From: Amblyornis subalaris | Lineage: Eukaryota > Chordata > Aves > Passeriformes > Ptilonorhynchidae | Length of the DNA stretch: 64,000 nt | Reading direction: 5' to 3' | NCBI GenBank assembly: GCA_018881555.1 | Contig: JACAXG010000007.1 | Coordinates: 4,974,643-5,038,642 of the forward strand | Shown: positions 1-12,700 of the stretch, piece by piece | Layout: each line of letters starts with the position of its first letter | Numbering within the stretch: position 1 is the first letter of the stretch | Translations under genes and position numbers: made by a program | Notes under the pieces: generated by a model | Told to the model about the DNA's origin: nothing | Databases searched by the model: none | What the model saw: only the letters and a program-made list of their open reading frames with translations

Positions 1-690
1 TAGTGACATGGTCTGACACTGAAATATGAAATCTCTTCGTTGCAACACAAATAAGAGACATTTTTGATGCAGAAAATCTGCTTCAGTCACTAGGAAGGGT
101 TTGTCTACACGAAGGCGCCAGTGAGAAACTGGGAAGTGCGTGAATTGTGGAACAGCAGCTGTTGCAGACTCACTCTCTGTTTGAGCAGTCCTAGTAGATA
201 CTTATGGCCTCTCTGTGATTTAGCTAAAACCATTAAAAAATGTTTTTTATAAGTAGTAACAGTCACACCTGGGCCTAGAATACATTCATGACGCAAGTCA
301 CGTCAGAAAACAGAGTTTAAGGAGAAAATTTTTCTCTTGCCACGACTTAAACTGACAAAACCATGAAAACATGGCAAAGTTTTGTACTTTTAGGTACACG
401 CCTTTCAAGTGTGAGTCTGGAATTCTGCATTTTTAAGTTTTTCTTAGCATTTCACGTATGATTTAATACTCAACAACAACAAAAAAATCCTATTAAAATA
501 GCAGCTATTGCTCCCCCGGGCAGAGATTTCACATTCCCATTGTCCTGTGGATGTCCTTTGTATGGCTAAGCCACGCTCTTGCAGGGTTTTGCTCAGGGAA
601 GGAATTATTTTGGTCCATCTTTTTTGAGTGTTCACGTAGTTGCCCTGTGGCACACTTACTACTGACAGAACTCTTCAGACAGCTTTCACA
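1..690. other. Non-coding, no recognised feature
   Basis: AT-rich sequence with stops in all frames. The longest open frames (about 60-70 codons) show no motif or plausible start context. I see no RNA gene and no recognisable mobile element. Confidence 0.6.
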
Positions 691-711
691 TCTCTGCTGA
701 CACGTGCATAT

Positions 712-838
712 AGCCTGCCTTGCTATCTTATTTATGTATATGTTTTAGTTTTAAACATCCCTATACTTTTTTCCTAAGTGCCTGCTATCGTTATGAATTG
801 TCCAGGGAGGTTTCCAGAGCTGGGCTAATGCATACACA
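712..838 (+). repeat. Unnamed dispersed repeat, copy A
   Basis: This segment shares an ordered set of words with two others nearby (about 876-960 and 2140-2265). They are a 'cttatttatgtat' box, a T-rich stretch, 'ttttaaacat', 'cctata', a T run, then 'agtgcctg'. Copy A keeps a further block, with 'ttatgaattgtccag' aligning to 'atatgatttgttcag' in copy C, and then 'gctgggctaat' against 'gtctgtgctagta'. Divergence is high, so the family is old. I do not recognise it. It could be a fragment of an ancient interspersed repeat or a local duplication. Confidence 0.5.
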
Positions 839-875
839 TGTGGTGGGAGAGCAAGGGAAAGAGAGAGGGAGTCCA

Positions 876-960
876 GCGTGCCATCTTATTTATGTATTTA
901 TTTTCTTTTAAACATACCTATATTTTTTCCCGAAGTGCCTGGAACAATATATGCAATAAA
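876..960 (+). repeat. Unnamed dispersed repeat, copy B
   Basis: This is the second copy of the repeat at 712-838, about 165 bp downstream in the same orientation. 'catcttatttatgtattta' is followed by 'ttttaaacatacctat', a T run and 'gaagtgcctgga'. It is closer to copy A at its start and to copy C in the 'atacctat/atacctac' block. A purine-rich lead-in ('gagagcaagggaaagagaga') resembles the 'gagaaagagaacaggc' before copy C. The copy stops matching after about 960. Confidence 0.5.
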
Positions 961-2139
961 AAATATTAATCAATAACCATGCTCAAATCATTCGGTTCCT
1001 TCAGTTCAGTGCTGTGAAACAAATGTGAGAAACTAAATAGACCTTGTAGAGTGCCCTGTAGTTCAATAAATCCAAGGTCTGGCTGATCACGGAGACAAGG
1101 TAATTTTCGCAATTGACATCTGCAGTACTCTCCCCCTTTTCCTTTTATCTTCAACTGGAGAATTATGAAACTATTTTTTCTTCCTGCTTTCAATTTTTTT
1201 TTTTTTTTTTTAACTGTTAGGACATGAAATAAGAGGAGAAATAGTTAAAAAGAAGGAAAGAGAAAAGACTCAAGCCGTTTGAAGACTAATAGAGTACCAC
1301 GAATAGATTAATTTTCACTGAGCAAAAGAATCTTGGGCAAAGAGGAGAAGAAAGAAGAAACTCTTAGTAATAACATCAAGAAGATACTGAGATCCAGAAG
1401 AAAACTGGGGGAGAAGAGAGTTATAGAAAAAAGAAGTAAGTGCTAGGCAAAATTAAGTACAGTTGCATGTCTGAAGTGTTATTTTTTTTTTCTAGGTGTG
1501 TTTTCAGTTTTTCTATACACATTGTAAAGTTAAATTCTGTATTCAATATTAGTAACTCTTATTCCTGTAAACCTGGGAAATAATATGAAAGCAGTTTCTT
1601 CTCATCAAAAGCTGTGAAGAAAAACCCAAATAATTTTGTTTTTCAAATCTATGAGCATACCAAGAACTAGTTATTATAAAAATAGATTATGCTGAGAGTT
1701 TTCACTTTTGTATGTTGCAAACTTTTCAGCTGCTGAAGGTTCAGGCTATTTAATGGGAAAACACAAGTGTCAAGAGATTCTTGTTGTAGGAAAATAAGGA
1801 AATTTACACAGACATTGTCTGTTTAGCATGTACGAACACTAATAGATTAAGGCCCATACAATGGAGAAATTAAAATCTATATAGTAAAAACTCTAAAAAG
1901 TGACAGCTGGAAGTGTTTTTCAAGTTTAATTTTTATTACTCGATTTTTTTTTTAATAGGAACTCTGCAATCTCTTTAAAGAGTCTGAAGTTGACATTACC
2001 TGGACTCATAGCTCTTGAAATATAGTTCCTTTGACAGTGGTCTTTAATTGAATAATGAAAAGTGAAGACAACCTCTTCCTCTTCTCAAAACACTTATCAA
2101 TGCCAGCAGTGTGTCTGTGAATTTATGTGAGAAAGAGAA
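961..2139. other. Non-coding, AT-rich, with 18-nt poly(T)
   Basis: No gene is visible. A T18 run sits at 1194-1211, followed by a purine-rich stretch (about 1225-1440) with many 'gaagaa/agaaag' words. It has frequent stops in all frames and no repeat family I can name. Confidence 0.55.
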
Positions 2140-2265
2140 CAGGCACATGTCTTTCTCTTGTACTTTCAAATTTATTTTCACTTTAAATATACCTACATTT
2201 TTCCCTGTGCGTCAACCATGGATATGATTTGTTCAGATTGGTTTTAAGTCTGTGCTAGTAACTCC
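2140..2265 (+). repeat. Unnamed dispersed repeat, copy C
   Basis: Third, most diverged copy of the family at 712-838 and 876-960, about 1.2 kb downstream in the same orientation. 'atttattttcactttaaat', 'atacctac', a T run with 'ccctg' and 'tgcgtcaacc' align with copy B. The following 'atgatttgttcagattgg' aligns with copy A. The three copies in one orientation within 1.6 kb suggest either local duplication or repeated insertion of one old element. Confidence 0.45.
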
Positions 2266-2929
2266 GTATTTTCTTCATGTGCTTGTGCTGCAATAATGCT
2301 CGGGAGACTCAGTCATGGATGAAGTTTCTTTGGGCTGAGAAAGTTGTACAAGCCCAGAAGAAATTATTGGGGATCCAAATAATCTGATTCTGTCCACACT
2401 TTCTTCCGTCCTTTAATAAGGACATCTTTAAAAACTGCTTTTTTATCATTAGGTTTGGAGTTAGAGTAATCCTTTTCTTTGTCGTGGCGTGATGATTTAT
2501 TTAGCTTATGTAGGCTCTGCAGTTTCAAAGTATATGTATTATTACACTCTTGTTTGAGCTGAAGACACATTTGTTTGCAGAGGTTTTATTGGTAATTGAG
2601 TGATTGTACCAGAGACAATATGTTGCACTGGCAAATCTATCTCCAGTACGTTTGCACACAGCTTGATATTCTTCTACAAGGTTCGTGTTTTAAAGCACTG
2701 CAGTCTAGATGCTCAGGTTGATCTCAGGCAAACAAAATGAAAAACTGAGAACCAAAATGCCTGCTTATCCTCAGGGATGCCACGACAAATTAGTGAAACA
2801 ATCTCATATTATAACAATGCTTTGTGTTGTTATGACAGTTATCACATTTTAGTTCTTTACGAGCCTGCATTCGGGCACTATCATCAAAATTCTTTGTTCT
2901 AGCTGATCTGCTTTTGAGGTAAACCTCCC

Positions 2930-3125
2930 CTATTTACCACTTCTTTTGAGTACGTGCCAGCCCGGTCCCCTGTGGATCCGTGCATCCTGAGAACCACTCC
3001 ATTTTCCAAGAGCCTGTCTGTGCTCCCGAGGCGCTCTTTTGGCAGCAGCTGACGATGGAGAGGCTGCAGCCGTCCCTGCTTGTCCCTGGCTGTGGTGGCT
3101 GTGCTGCAGAGAATAAAGCAACTCT
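2930..3125. other. GC-richer island, function unknown
   Basis: About 200 bp of clearly higher GC than its surroundings, with several CpG dinucleotides ('cccggt', 'ccgtgc', 'cccgaggcgc', 'gacgat', 'gccgtc') and CTG/CAG-rich words. Overlapping minus-strand frames of 63 and 78 codons are open here, as expected for GC-rich DNA, but neither resembles a known protein. It could be an exon, a regulatory element or an old repeat; nothing in the sequence decides. Confidence 0.25.
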
Positions 3126-4503
3126 GCACTATCACGGATTAGGCAGGAAAGTCATCTGAGAGCTATTTCAGTGGGGCTACAGCTGTTCTACGNTTCCAGC
3201 ATGCAAAGTGTCTGTAGGACATTTGGGGCATGGGGTAGGGGGGATTTGTGATAGTCCTTTTGTATCCTATTCCAAGCTGTTCAGTGAATGCTTCTGTTAA
3301 TACTTGTCACCAACCTGACTAGCTTCAGACTGAAAATCCGGAGGTAAAATGATACAACTACCACTCCTAATCCCTGAGTCACTTCTGCTCCCANCTCTTA
3401 AAAAAAGACTATGAGTTGGTAAATTGGGCCTTAGGCAAGAGGTTCTTCAGATTTCTATTGCATTTCTTCTTTTAATTCAATGAAAAAAAAATCAGTGAAG
3501 AATCCATTGTATTTATTTATAAGATACAAAGTGCCCATTAATAGATGACACTGTCGTGTACAGATGCATCGTGGATACCCTTCCTCTGAAATAAATCTAG
3601 ATAAACAAATAAAGCAACAAGACCCAATCTCACTCTGAGATCANGCACTGAGCAACTAATCTGCTCTTGCTAGACAGAGGAAGCCTCTGTAGACTGAGAA
3701 AAGGTGTCATTAGCTCATTTTCATTCCAGGACCAAAACCAAATAAAGCTAGAGCTGAAAACAAACANAAATGTATTAAGCTGACAAAAAAGTTTCCAGTG
3801 GGAAATGAAAGACAACTAGAAACAATGATAATAACATTTTCATGTGCTTTCATTACACGAGCAATTTGGGGATGTGCTGAACAATTCAGAAATATTTCAA
3901 ATTGCTGGGTATATGCCATAATTGCTGGTTTACAAATATGTCAGATCCTTTACTATGCAGGCTGCTTTTATCCACTGCAAANAATTCCAGATCAGATGTT
4001 TTCCATTCAANCTGTTAGAAGAAAATAGTGCAATACAGAAATAGCATTAATTTTCATGGCTGCACTGATGAGGATTATTGAAGCACAATATCATCCTAGC
4101 ATTTATCAATATGTAATCNTAATTTCCATGGTGATGTCAATAGTCTCACTCTATACTAACTCAGTATAATATAGAATATATATACTTAAAAACTAAGTAT
4201 AAATCTGAGTAACCTGAGACAACACTTAAAACAGACACTTGCAAAGGTGCTATAATTAAAGAGCAATTACCTTTCTTTTACATTGTCTCGTTTAATGTTA
4301 ATACAAACAATTGATTTTAAACATTTATTGGTGTCTGTATATATTGTAGCAGTAGGCACCCAATCTGAGGGTTTAGCACAATAAGAAATCTCTTTAACTG
4401 CTTATTAAAATTAAAACAATTTTTATATCATTGTGGCTTTCTAACTTTGAGATGGTTACTNGGACATCATAATCTCTCTTCTTTATATGGTTTTACTGGC
4501 TCT
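3126..4503. other. Non-coding, no recognised feature
   Basis: AT-rich non-coding DNA. The first of the many isolated ambiguous bases in the window appears at 3193. Around 4160-4190 there is a TA-rich low-complexity patch. No gene, RNA or mobile element is recognised. Confidence 0.55.
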
Positions 4504-4557
4504 GGGAGGAGAGAGAGAAGGAGAAGGGGAGAGAAAGGGAAAGGGAGTGGGGTGTGG
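4504..4557. repeat. Purine-rich (GA/GGA) low-complexity tract
   Basis: A continuous run of G and A with almost no pyrimidine for about 50 bp, ending in 'gagtggggtgtgg'. This is a simple-repeat-like tract of a kind common in vertebrate introns. Such tracts can form triplex DNA, but nothing here shows a function. Confidence 0.8.
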
Positions 4558-7500
4558 TCAGGTGTTTGACAATCAATGTNCATCAAGCAGCTCTCACTGA
4601 CTGTTCATAACCCTGCTTAGAACAACTTATTCTCTGTGTTNCCTGCTACATTTTTCCAGATTCTCATCTACATCAAAACCAAATGCTATTCCAAGGTNTT
4701 GAGAATTCCAGTGGACTATCTGCCATCTCTGCACGGCATTGGCATGCCAGGCAGGCATTGGGATGCACCTACATGTAAGTAATCTCCTGACCCATCTCTA
4801 CTTAAGAATAAGTTTGTTCTGTTGTGGAACAGCCTCAGAGCTTGAGAAGGACCTTCTTTTGGGTGAATCAAAAGCGGAAGATTCACATTCAAAGAGCTTN
4901 CCTGCTGCACTTCACATATGGAGAAATGCTCAGTGCCCAGGGTGAGTATGAAGTGGCCCCTGCAGAGTGAATTCTTGGCAGCAACTGTTTTGCTTTACTT
5001 GTGTGTTTCAGGTGTACTGTAGAATTTGCCCTGGTGGCCGTTGTTTTGGCTTGTGGGATGGTACCAGCGCCAAGACTAGGTGAACAGGTGNTCTTGGGAT
5101 TTCTGGTATCGCTGTGTAAAAATTAGGGAATTTTCTGATTCCTTTCACCTTGTCACAATCCTAAGAAAAAAGGGAATCTGGGAAAATCTTGACAATTTTT
5201 AGTCTGCTTACATCCTCAATAGTGTCACAAAATGTGTTGGTGCCCCTGTGTCGTATGATAAAGTAATGGATATTTGTCTATGAATTGCTAATAAAAATGA
5301 GCTTAAACAAGACTCTGGAAATTTTAATTTCTTGCAATGTTAAAGTCATATACTGAAGAAAACACTGTGCTATGTCTGAGTAAACAGAAGCAAGCATAAA
5401 GAATCATATTTTAATTGGAAAGTCTAACCCAGTAGGAGTTTTAGAAATGGAGTAGATTACAAAAACAAAGATTTGTTTGGGCTGGATTGTTTGCAGAAGA
5501 TTTAAAAAACAAAGATGTTAGAAAAAATGTGAATGTATTAATATTATTTTACTTCTCTCTTGCGTTCTCTGTAAATAGTCTGGCAGCAGCATCCTGTTAA
5601 CACATACATTTGGTGTAATACAATTACTATATTAAAATTTATGCTGTTGATTTAAAGATGTCTGCTCAAACTGCCAAAGCCTCCCACTTGAACCTTCTGT
5701 CCCTTTCTGCTATTTAATGTGACATGATTATCTTAACCGATTTTGAAATTCGTATATGGATATACAATGCATGTATTTCTTATATAGACAATTTGCATGA
5801 GATGGCATTGATATAACTTAATTAGAAGGCAAAAATAAGCAAAATGCTAAACATGGCCATAACTGTCCAGTGCTGGAGAACTGCCAACCAGAAACTCCAA
5901 AGAAGCTTAGGGCTCCAATTTATAGCTTAGGCTTGACTCTTGCTGTAATGACATTTTCCTGTTGACTGTATCATTTTCAAGTCTTCCCACATGGATCTGA
6001 GAGCCCCAGCAGATTAAGTGGGTAAATTCAGAGGAGATTCTCTAGATCTGTGTCTATAAGTAATGTAGAGGATCACGACAAAACCCAGTGAAACTAAGCT
6101 TATCAGCATGATACATACTGGCCACCTAAACAGTGAGCAATATTTTGCAGGCCAGAAACATTTCTTACTGTTATTAGTTAATACTAAGAATGCAGAAATA
6201 GGTGAGTAAGCATCCAGGTCAGTAACCATATGACAGTATTTACCTTTATGGTAAACAAGCAGGTGCCTTATATTTGGGGAGTGAGACTAAATAAGCAAGC
6301 AAAGGTTCTTGTGAAGGTGCAAACAGCAAGCGATGGATTCAGCATCACTGATTCTGCACCGACAGCAAAACTCACAGCCAAGATCAAGGTCGGAGGTTTG
6401 TTCAAACTTTGAAGTATTTCAGACCTAGGTTCTTGTATTTCATTTAATCCTAGAGCTGCTTATGAGGGAAAACTTTTGGCAAATAAATGTGTATACGCGA
6501 GTATATTTATATATACACCAACATATAAATCTTAATTAGAAAATGGTAATTAAAATGTCTAACTAAAGGAAGCGTTTAATTTTGTCCATGATTGCATTCC
6601 AGTGTAAGGGCCTCCCTGTTGCATGTCATGCAGTGCAGTGAGTTCACGTGTCACTAGAAAATAAGGTTACATCTATTGTGTGTTTTTATTATCTTAAAAC
6701 CAAAATATTGCATGATAGAAAGGATATGCTACAGTAGAAATCTACTGCAGTGACACAGCAGTGGCTACAATTTGAATTTTGCCCTAAATAACTCAGTTCA
6801 GGAAATGTTTAGGATCCCTTTAACTGTGGTCAGTCTTAAAACTGTAAATATGTTTTGAGCAATAATTGCATATTTTTTTTGTTATCAATGTGATAACACT
6901 TGTCTGCATGGGGGAAAAAATGAGTTTAAAAATAGATTTATATTTTAAATGTAGGAAATACACTGACAAGCAGTGTAACCAGTGTGCCAGTATAACCTTC
7001 AATACCATGACCCAAACTCAGAACATAAAACAATAGTTTTGTTTACTTTTAACATGCATGATTTGCTTGCATACAATACTGTACGTCTTTTATCAATGGA
7101 TATATGATAGAAATATATGAATAGTAACAATGCATGTTTTCTTATACATCTGGCACATTTGGAGAATCATACAATTAAAATGTAAGTAAATATAGAAACT
7201 ATATCAGATTCTGGAGTGGTTTCTTTAAAAATTAAAATTTCCTTTCTTTTTCTTACAATCATGAGTAGAATGCAATTCTCCTTTTAATTTCTAATTGAAA
7301 AGGTTTTCTTTTATAGGCTTTCAGAAAAATGAAAAATACACTGGGAAATTATACACAGAGACCCAGAGTCTTCTCTATTTTTTCAAATCGTAGATAGTGG
7401 TTTCTTAAGCAAGGTATGGTAAATGTGCTGAAGTATTCTCATTTTTAAAAATCAAATTGAATACCTAATGCAAATATAATTATTCAGTGTTCAATAATAA

Positions 7501-9740
7501 CTAATGCATTTGTGTGTCTATCTTAATACAGAAAAAAGTACAGTTTTTTCAGTTTGAGTCTTTCCATAATGTTGAGAGTATTTTCTTTGAAATCTTGGCC
7601 TTAAAATTATGGCACTTATACTAATTAGAAAGTGCAGATCTTGTCTTTGTCTGGGAAAGCCACATGGANGTGACCTATGGGGCGCATCCACCACCTTTGT
7701 TTTGGTCCTGGTGGCCACGCGGAACTAAGTCCGGATAGTGAACACTTTTTTTGTGGGTAAAACACCTTCTCTTTTTGCATACTTTTGCTGTTAGCACTGC
7801 TGTTGCTACTGTGCCTTTCTTATTCCATTGCTTTTTGCTTTCAGCAAATTGTTATCTCAATTATCCACAGACTCTGCTTTTGTCCCTCCCTTACCAGAAG
7901 GGGTGGGGGAATGGGAGTGGCTTACTTGGAGTTTAATTTCCTGCTGGTGCTCGACCACCACAGTGTAATGACCTGAACTCAAGTACAGTGAAATTGTGGA
8001 GGCCAAGAAAAAAGTTTCCACACCCTGCTTTGTGGGAGTATCCATTCCAAGTTCATTTTGAGCAGATATGATCCACAAGGAAGTCTGTCCATAAAAAATA
8101 AGATCTTTCCAAGAGAGCATTGTTTTTCTCAGCTAGGTTAACTGCACAGTGTTACTTTGGCCATGTTCTAGGAAATGTGATACCCAATGAGACAGTCCTC
8201 AAAAACAGCATTCTCTAGCACTGACATTTACTAAGTGTGTTCTCTTCGGTATGGACAAAATTTTTTGACCAACAAAACTGGCTGAACTGTGGTAATGAGG
8301 GAAATTTGTAATATTTGAGCATGTTGTCTTTGAAACAAAAAAAATTCATTAAGAAATGCTGGAAAGGGCTGCTGTTTTATGGAGAGCCACATCCATGGCA
8401 GAGGTTTTTTGGAACACAGAACATGAGGCACATGAGACCTGATGTTATCAGTCTTTGAAGNAGCAACACCATGGCACGTTTAACACTGTCTTTGCTCTTC
8501 CTCTGGTGAATGCAAATGATAAGAAACCGCAATTGGTTTTATTAGTAGAGACAGAGAGTACAGAAATATTGTGGCAACTTTGATTTTTAAGAGGAATCCT
8601 GATATGGTTTGGTTAGGGCTTTATTTAAAATAGTGATCCTGGGTGGTTGACACAGTTCTAGTAAACTAATTTTGTTGTGGATTTGCACTACGAGATGGAT
8701 ATTTTACTGATTCATAAACTGCCCTGTCCTTACTTGGTTTGATTTGCTCCAGGTTCTCANATTGCACTAAGACCCTGTAGCCCCGACATTTTCTGCAATG
8801 CCATTCTCAACATCCAGGGTTGAGTACTGTTGTCTCATTTGTCTCAGCTCTTCAGCACAAGCAGAAGGCAGCAGGTAATGCTAAAGCTCAGGTCTGTATC
8901 CTGAAGTGCAGCTCAACATAATCAGAGAGATTGGTAGGCAGCACTTCCCCCCTAATGCTGAGGCAGGGAAAAGCCTGGGGCTGAGAAAGAACCAAGAGGG
9001 ATGCAGAATGGGGATGGAAAAGGAAGAGAAGAGATTCACTATCTGAAATAGAATATATANAAGAAGATTGGACTGTATGAAGGGAAGATTCGCGGATATG
9101 AAAAATATGCCTATGAAGATTAAACTTTAGGAAAAAAAATAAAGCAGAATTTGGAAGAAATAGGCAAAAAAGGAGATGAGAAATCTCAAAGTGCAGAAAG
9201 TCTTTTAGGTGATGCGCTAAACCTCATCAGTTCATCAGGAAAAGTGAAAAGCCTTATATCCCCCCAAGAAAAAGAAATCTTGCAGGAGAGTATTTATCTT
9301 TCTCCAGGAGTGCAGGTTGTCTTCTGCAAGACAGAATAGCAGAAAAAACCCCAGAGGAATGCCTGTTCTAAGGTACTCGCCAAGTATATGTCATCTACCC
9401 CAGGAAACATGAGGAAAGGAAAAAAGAAGAGGCCCTGTTCAGCCACAGCAGCATTCAAATTTATAAATGTTTAAGTATTCCTTCAACTTTCAAAGGTTCT
9501 ATATTTAAACATGCCTTTTTAATTGATCCGAGAAATAATTTCAGTTTATATATAGCTTTTATAAGCCTGGGGCCTACCTGTCCTAGGCCTATTTGAAGAT
9601 TTATCTATAGAAGTCTTGTATGAAGAAAGGAGGGAGGATTTAATCTANAAAGGCCTGAATCCAAAAGCCTGCTCTGAAATTTGGCTTAATTATTGATGTG
9701 CAGTTACACAGGGATTTCCCACGCGACCTCCCNGTAGCAT
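4558..9740. other. Non-coding, no recognised feature
   Basis: Five kilobases of AT-rich sequence with short frames only (87 codons at most). A small (7 bp + 7 bp) inverted repeat 'cagtaga/tctactg' lies near 6735-6750, and another around 6490-6520 is made of TA-rich words. The stretch near 8990-9330 is purine-rich and holds a 62-codon frame with no recognisable motif. Nothing here supports a gene. Confidence 0.5.
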
Positions 9741-9777
9741 CAGATTACCTTGAAGTTACAGTAACCACTGTAATCTG
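9741..9777. repeat. Short inverted repeat (8-bp arms)
   Basis: Arms 'cagattac' (9741-9748) and 'gtaatctg' (9770-9777) are perfect reverse complements 21 nt apart. A second small one, 'gttac'/'gtaac' (9755-9765), nests inside. The chance expectation for arms this short in 64 kb is not negligible, so function is uncertain. Confidence 0.5.
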
Positions 9778-12700
9778 AGCAGGTCCCTTGTAAAGAGCAG
9801 AAATATAGGTCTGGGTAGGAAAAAGATCTTTAACGGATTGCACACTGTCAGTCTGGGGCCCCACTAAAACTGTTCTTGAATGATGCAGATAGTGTCCTTT
9901 GCTGCTTCTGATCNTTTTTTTTCGAGGAAGAGAATCTCACAGGTTTAACTAATGTAGAAAGAATGGGATTTGCTTGGCACAGTAAAATTGTGTGCAACTG
10001 GATAGTTTCGGGCTGAGATNGTAGTATATGGGAAAGTCTTTTAAAGATCTCTGGGGTTCCATTTCCTTCTAAAGGCCCNGACAGAGATGTCCAAAAGCAT
10101 GTGTGGAAGAGTCCTCCACAGCGTGCCTGACATACATGTTGGCTGCCTTTCTGGGGCTTTAAGTATCTCAGTATACATAAATTTAGCCTATAAGTCTTTT
10201 ATCTCTTTGGTGGGGTCACTCTCATACCCATATGGCAAGGCACATACAATTTAAAGGCGATATTCTTGATGATAGTCCTTGGAAAGGCCATGAACAGGTA
10301 GGGAAGATGAATTCTCCTGTCCTTTCCAGAGCACTCTTAATAGGACACTGTGGGAAAGGTTTCTATATCATTACCCTTAAAATGAGCATAAACATGGGCA
10401 TTCAAAAACAATGCTTACCCAACATAAAACTTATATTTACCNACTTTCATCCAGAAAAAAATTGTTTGTTTTATATATTGGGTTTTGTATATAGGGATCA
10501 GTTAAGTCACCTCTGGGGCAAAATAGAGCAGCTGTTTAATAGTGGCAGCAATGCTGCAGAACAGTTCTAGGGCATAAGGAATAGAAGAATAAGTTATCTA
10601 ATTGAAACTGTGAGGGCAATTTAAGTAGGCAGAATCAAATTACTCAGGCTGGAATTTGGCCATTCAAATATTGAAGGCTTTAAAGAAATGTTAATAACTA
10701 TTCACAGCTTTACAAATATATCGTCAAATCACAATTTTAATAAGAATAAAAAGGGGGAAAATACATTTAGCAGCTTATGCTAGGNAAATATTGTATTAAC
10801 TGTGGAGGACAAAAATGAAGGTAAATATTTAAATACATCTGTTATCATGGGATAAGACTTTGATGTATCAATCCCATCTTCACCAAAGCCTCCTACTATA
10901 AAACTCCCACATTGAAGTGTTTCTGTTTTGCTTTTGCTATGATAAATAGCTATCACAAAAAAGGAAATTTGGCATAAAACATGGATAATAAAAGATGTGA
11001 TTTAAGAAAATAACTTTAGGCAACGGTTTTCATTACAAAAAGGTAGAAAAGATGGAGCAGAGCAGTGATTTGTTTTGCATAAACACATTATAAACATTTT
11101 CTTTGTGATAGATGGCTTGTATACTTGCTATTGCATTGTTTTAGGGATTGCTAGCCAGTGTGGTTATTCCCAAAGATCAAAAAAGTTTGCAGCGTTAAAA
11201 ATGTGGACTATAATTATATCTAGAGATAAATGCAGTGTCTATTAGGTAGAACTAATTTATACTGCTAATTTCTAGACAACCTAGTCTTCTTCAAAGCTTC
11301 ACTCTGAAGGCTTATCTAGCCAAATTTATGTACACCATCAGGTTACCAACAGTGATGAGAACTTTAGCAAGCCTCTTGGTTTATGCTGTTTCATTAAAAA
11401 AAAATCCAAGTAATTAAAATATTGCATTCTGTTGCGGTATGGATGGTTAGCTGAAGTTTACCCAGCTTGCACAAGAATCTGCAAGCTGACACAAGGGTCT
11501 CCACTGGCAGTGGTGGTGCTCAGAGCTTCCTCTGCTAGTGGGAGTGATACCCATTGTTACCAAACTTGTCTCTGATAGTGCCAAGCAATGCAAGNCTGTG
11601 AAATCCTCCTGGAAATACAAGGTTATGCAGACTAGCATGAGTATCTTCACATGNTGCTGCTCAGAGCATTCCTGTGCAACAGCTACTGGTTTGTCTTGAA
11701 AGCATCAAGAGTTCTATTAGTGCAGTACTTTGTCTCAGCTTATTATGGCTGCACTGATGACTTTTATTGCCATTGGTTTGGTCACAGTGGGTTTAGAGAT
11801 TGCTGCCTGATGCTCCAAAACACACNGTAGGCAGACATCAGATTTATCTTTGGCTTAGATACAATTAAAAAACAATAACAACAAAAAAACACAAAAGGAA
11901 ACCTACAGTGCAGAGGGACAGTTAAGCATTTCTGTTTGAGATTCAAAACAGCCAACCTACTGAGCAAGGNTGGCTGCAGGATACAAGACTAATATGCTTT
12001 TTGCACATTAGCTGAGCAGTTAAGGACCAGAGTGCTGTTCCCTCCTCATGACAAAGATTTCAAATCTCATCTTTCCAGAGTCTGCCTAAGGCTAGTCTAC
12101 CTGTTCCTGTTGAGTCTGGGACTACTTACTGTGCAAGGCTTGTGGAGACCAGAGNAAAGGGCACACCTGTATTTGACATTGCAGTTTATGTGCTGAGTAT
12201 GGGTTTCTCCCTTGGGCCAAACTGTCCTTTCCATCCTTCTGCCAGGTGAGAGTTGCGTGCATTCCTCTGTGTGATCGTGTTCACACTATTTTTCGGTCTG
12301 AAATGAAAGAAAGTGAGAGAGGAAATGCTCAGGACAATAAACNAAATAGGGAAGGCTGAATGTCAGTAGCTTTTTCAGCCTTGTTCGCCNGTTATCATCA
12401 GACTGCAATTATGCACCTTTCTAAATGCCTCTGTGCGCCTCCCACATCCCCCAATAACTTTTGATAATTTCTGCACGGTTCATTGCAACAAGATTTGTGG
12501 AAAGTGGAGGTCTGAGGAATAATTACACAGGGATGAGTTTTGTAGCCACAGACAACCTACACAATCTTGCATAAATGCAGTATTGGACACCAAAGAATCC
12601 TCCCTGCAGAGGTCTCCTATAAACACCTTTATGTCAGAAAAATCTTTAACAAAGATTTCATTTTCCATCACACTAAACTAGACAAACAAAAAAATCANCC

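Noticed and set aside
1194..1211. Poly(T) as the reverse tail of a retroposed gene copy
   Set aside because: No coding remnant is visible on the minus strand beyond the T run (further into the plus-strand sequence), and no target-site duplication was found by eye.
10232..10570. 112-codon plus-strand frame starting with ATG
   Set aside because: No domain, no signal or membrane pattern, an ambiguous codon inside, and no splice sites or conserved-looking context. A frame of this length is expected by chance in 64 kb.
12010..12090. Possible SINE-like head ('gcagttaaggaccagagtg', 'gatttcaaatctcatc')
   Set aside because: Only two short words resemble MIR and the body that should follow is not recognisable.
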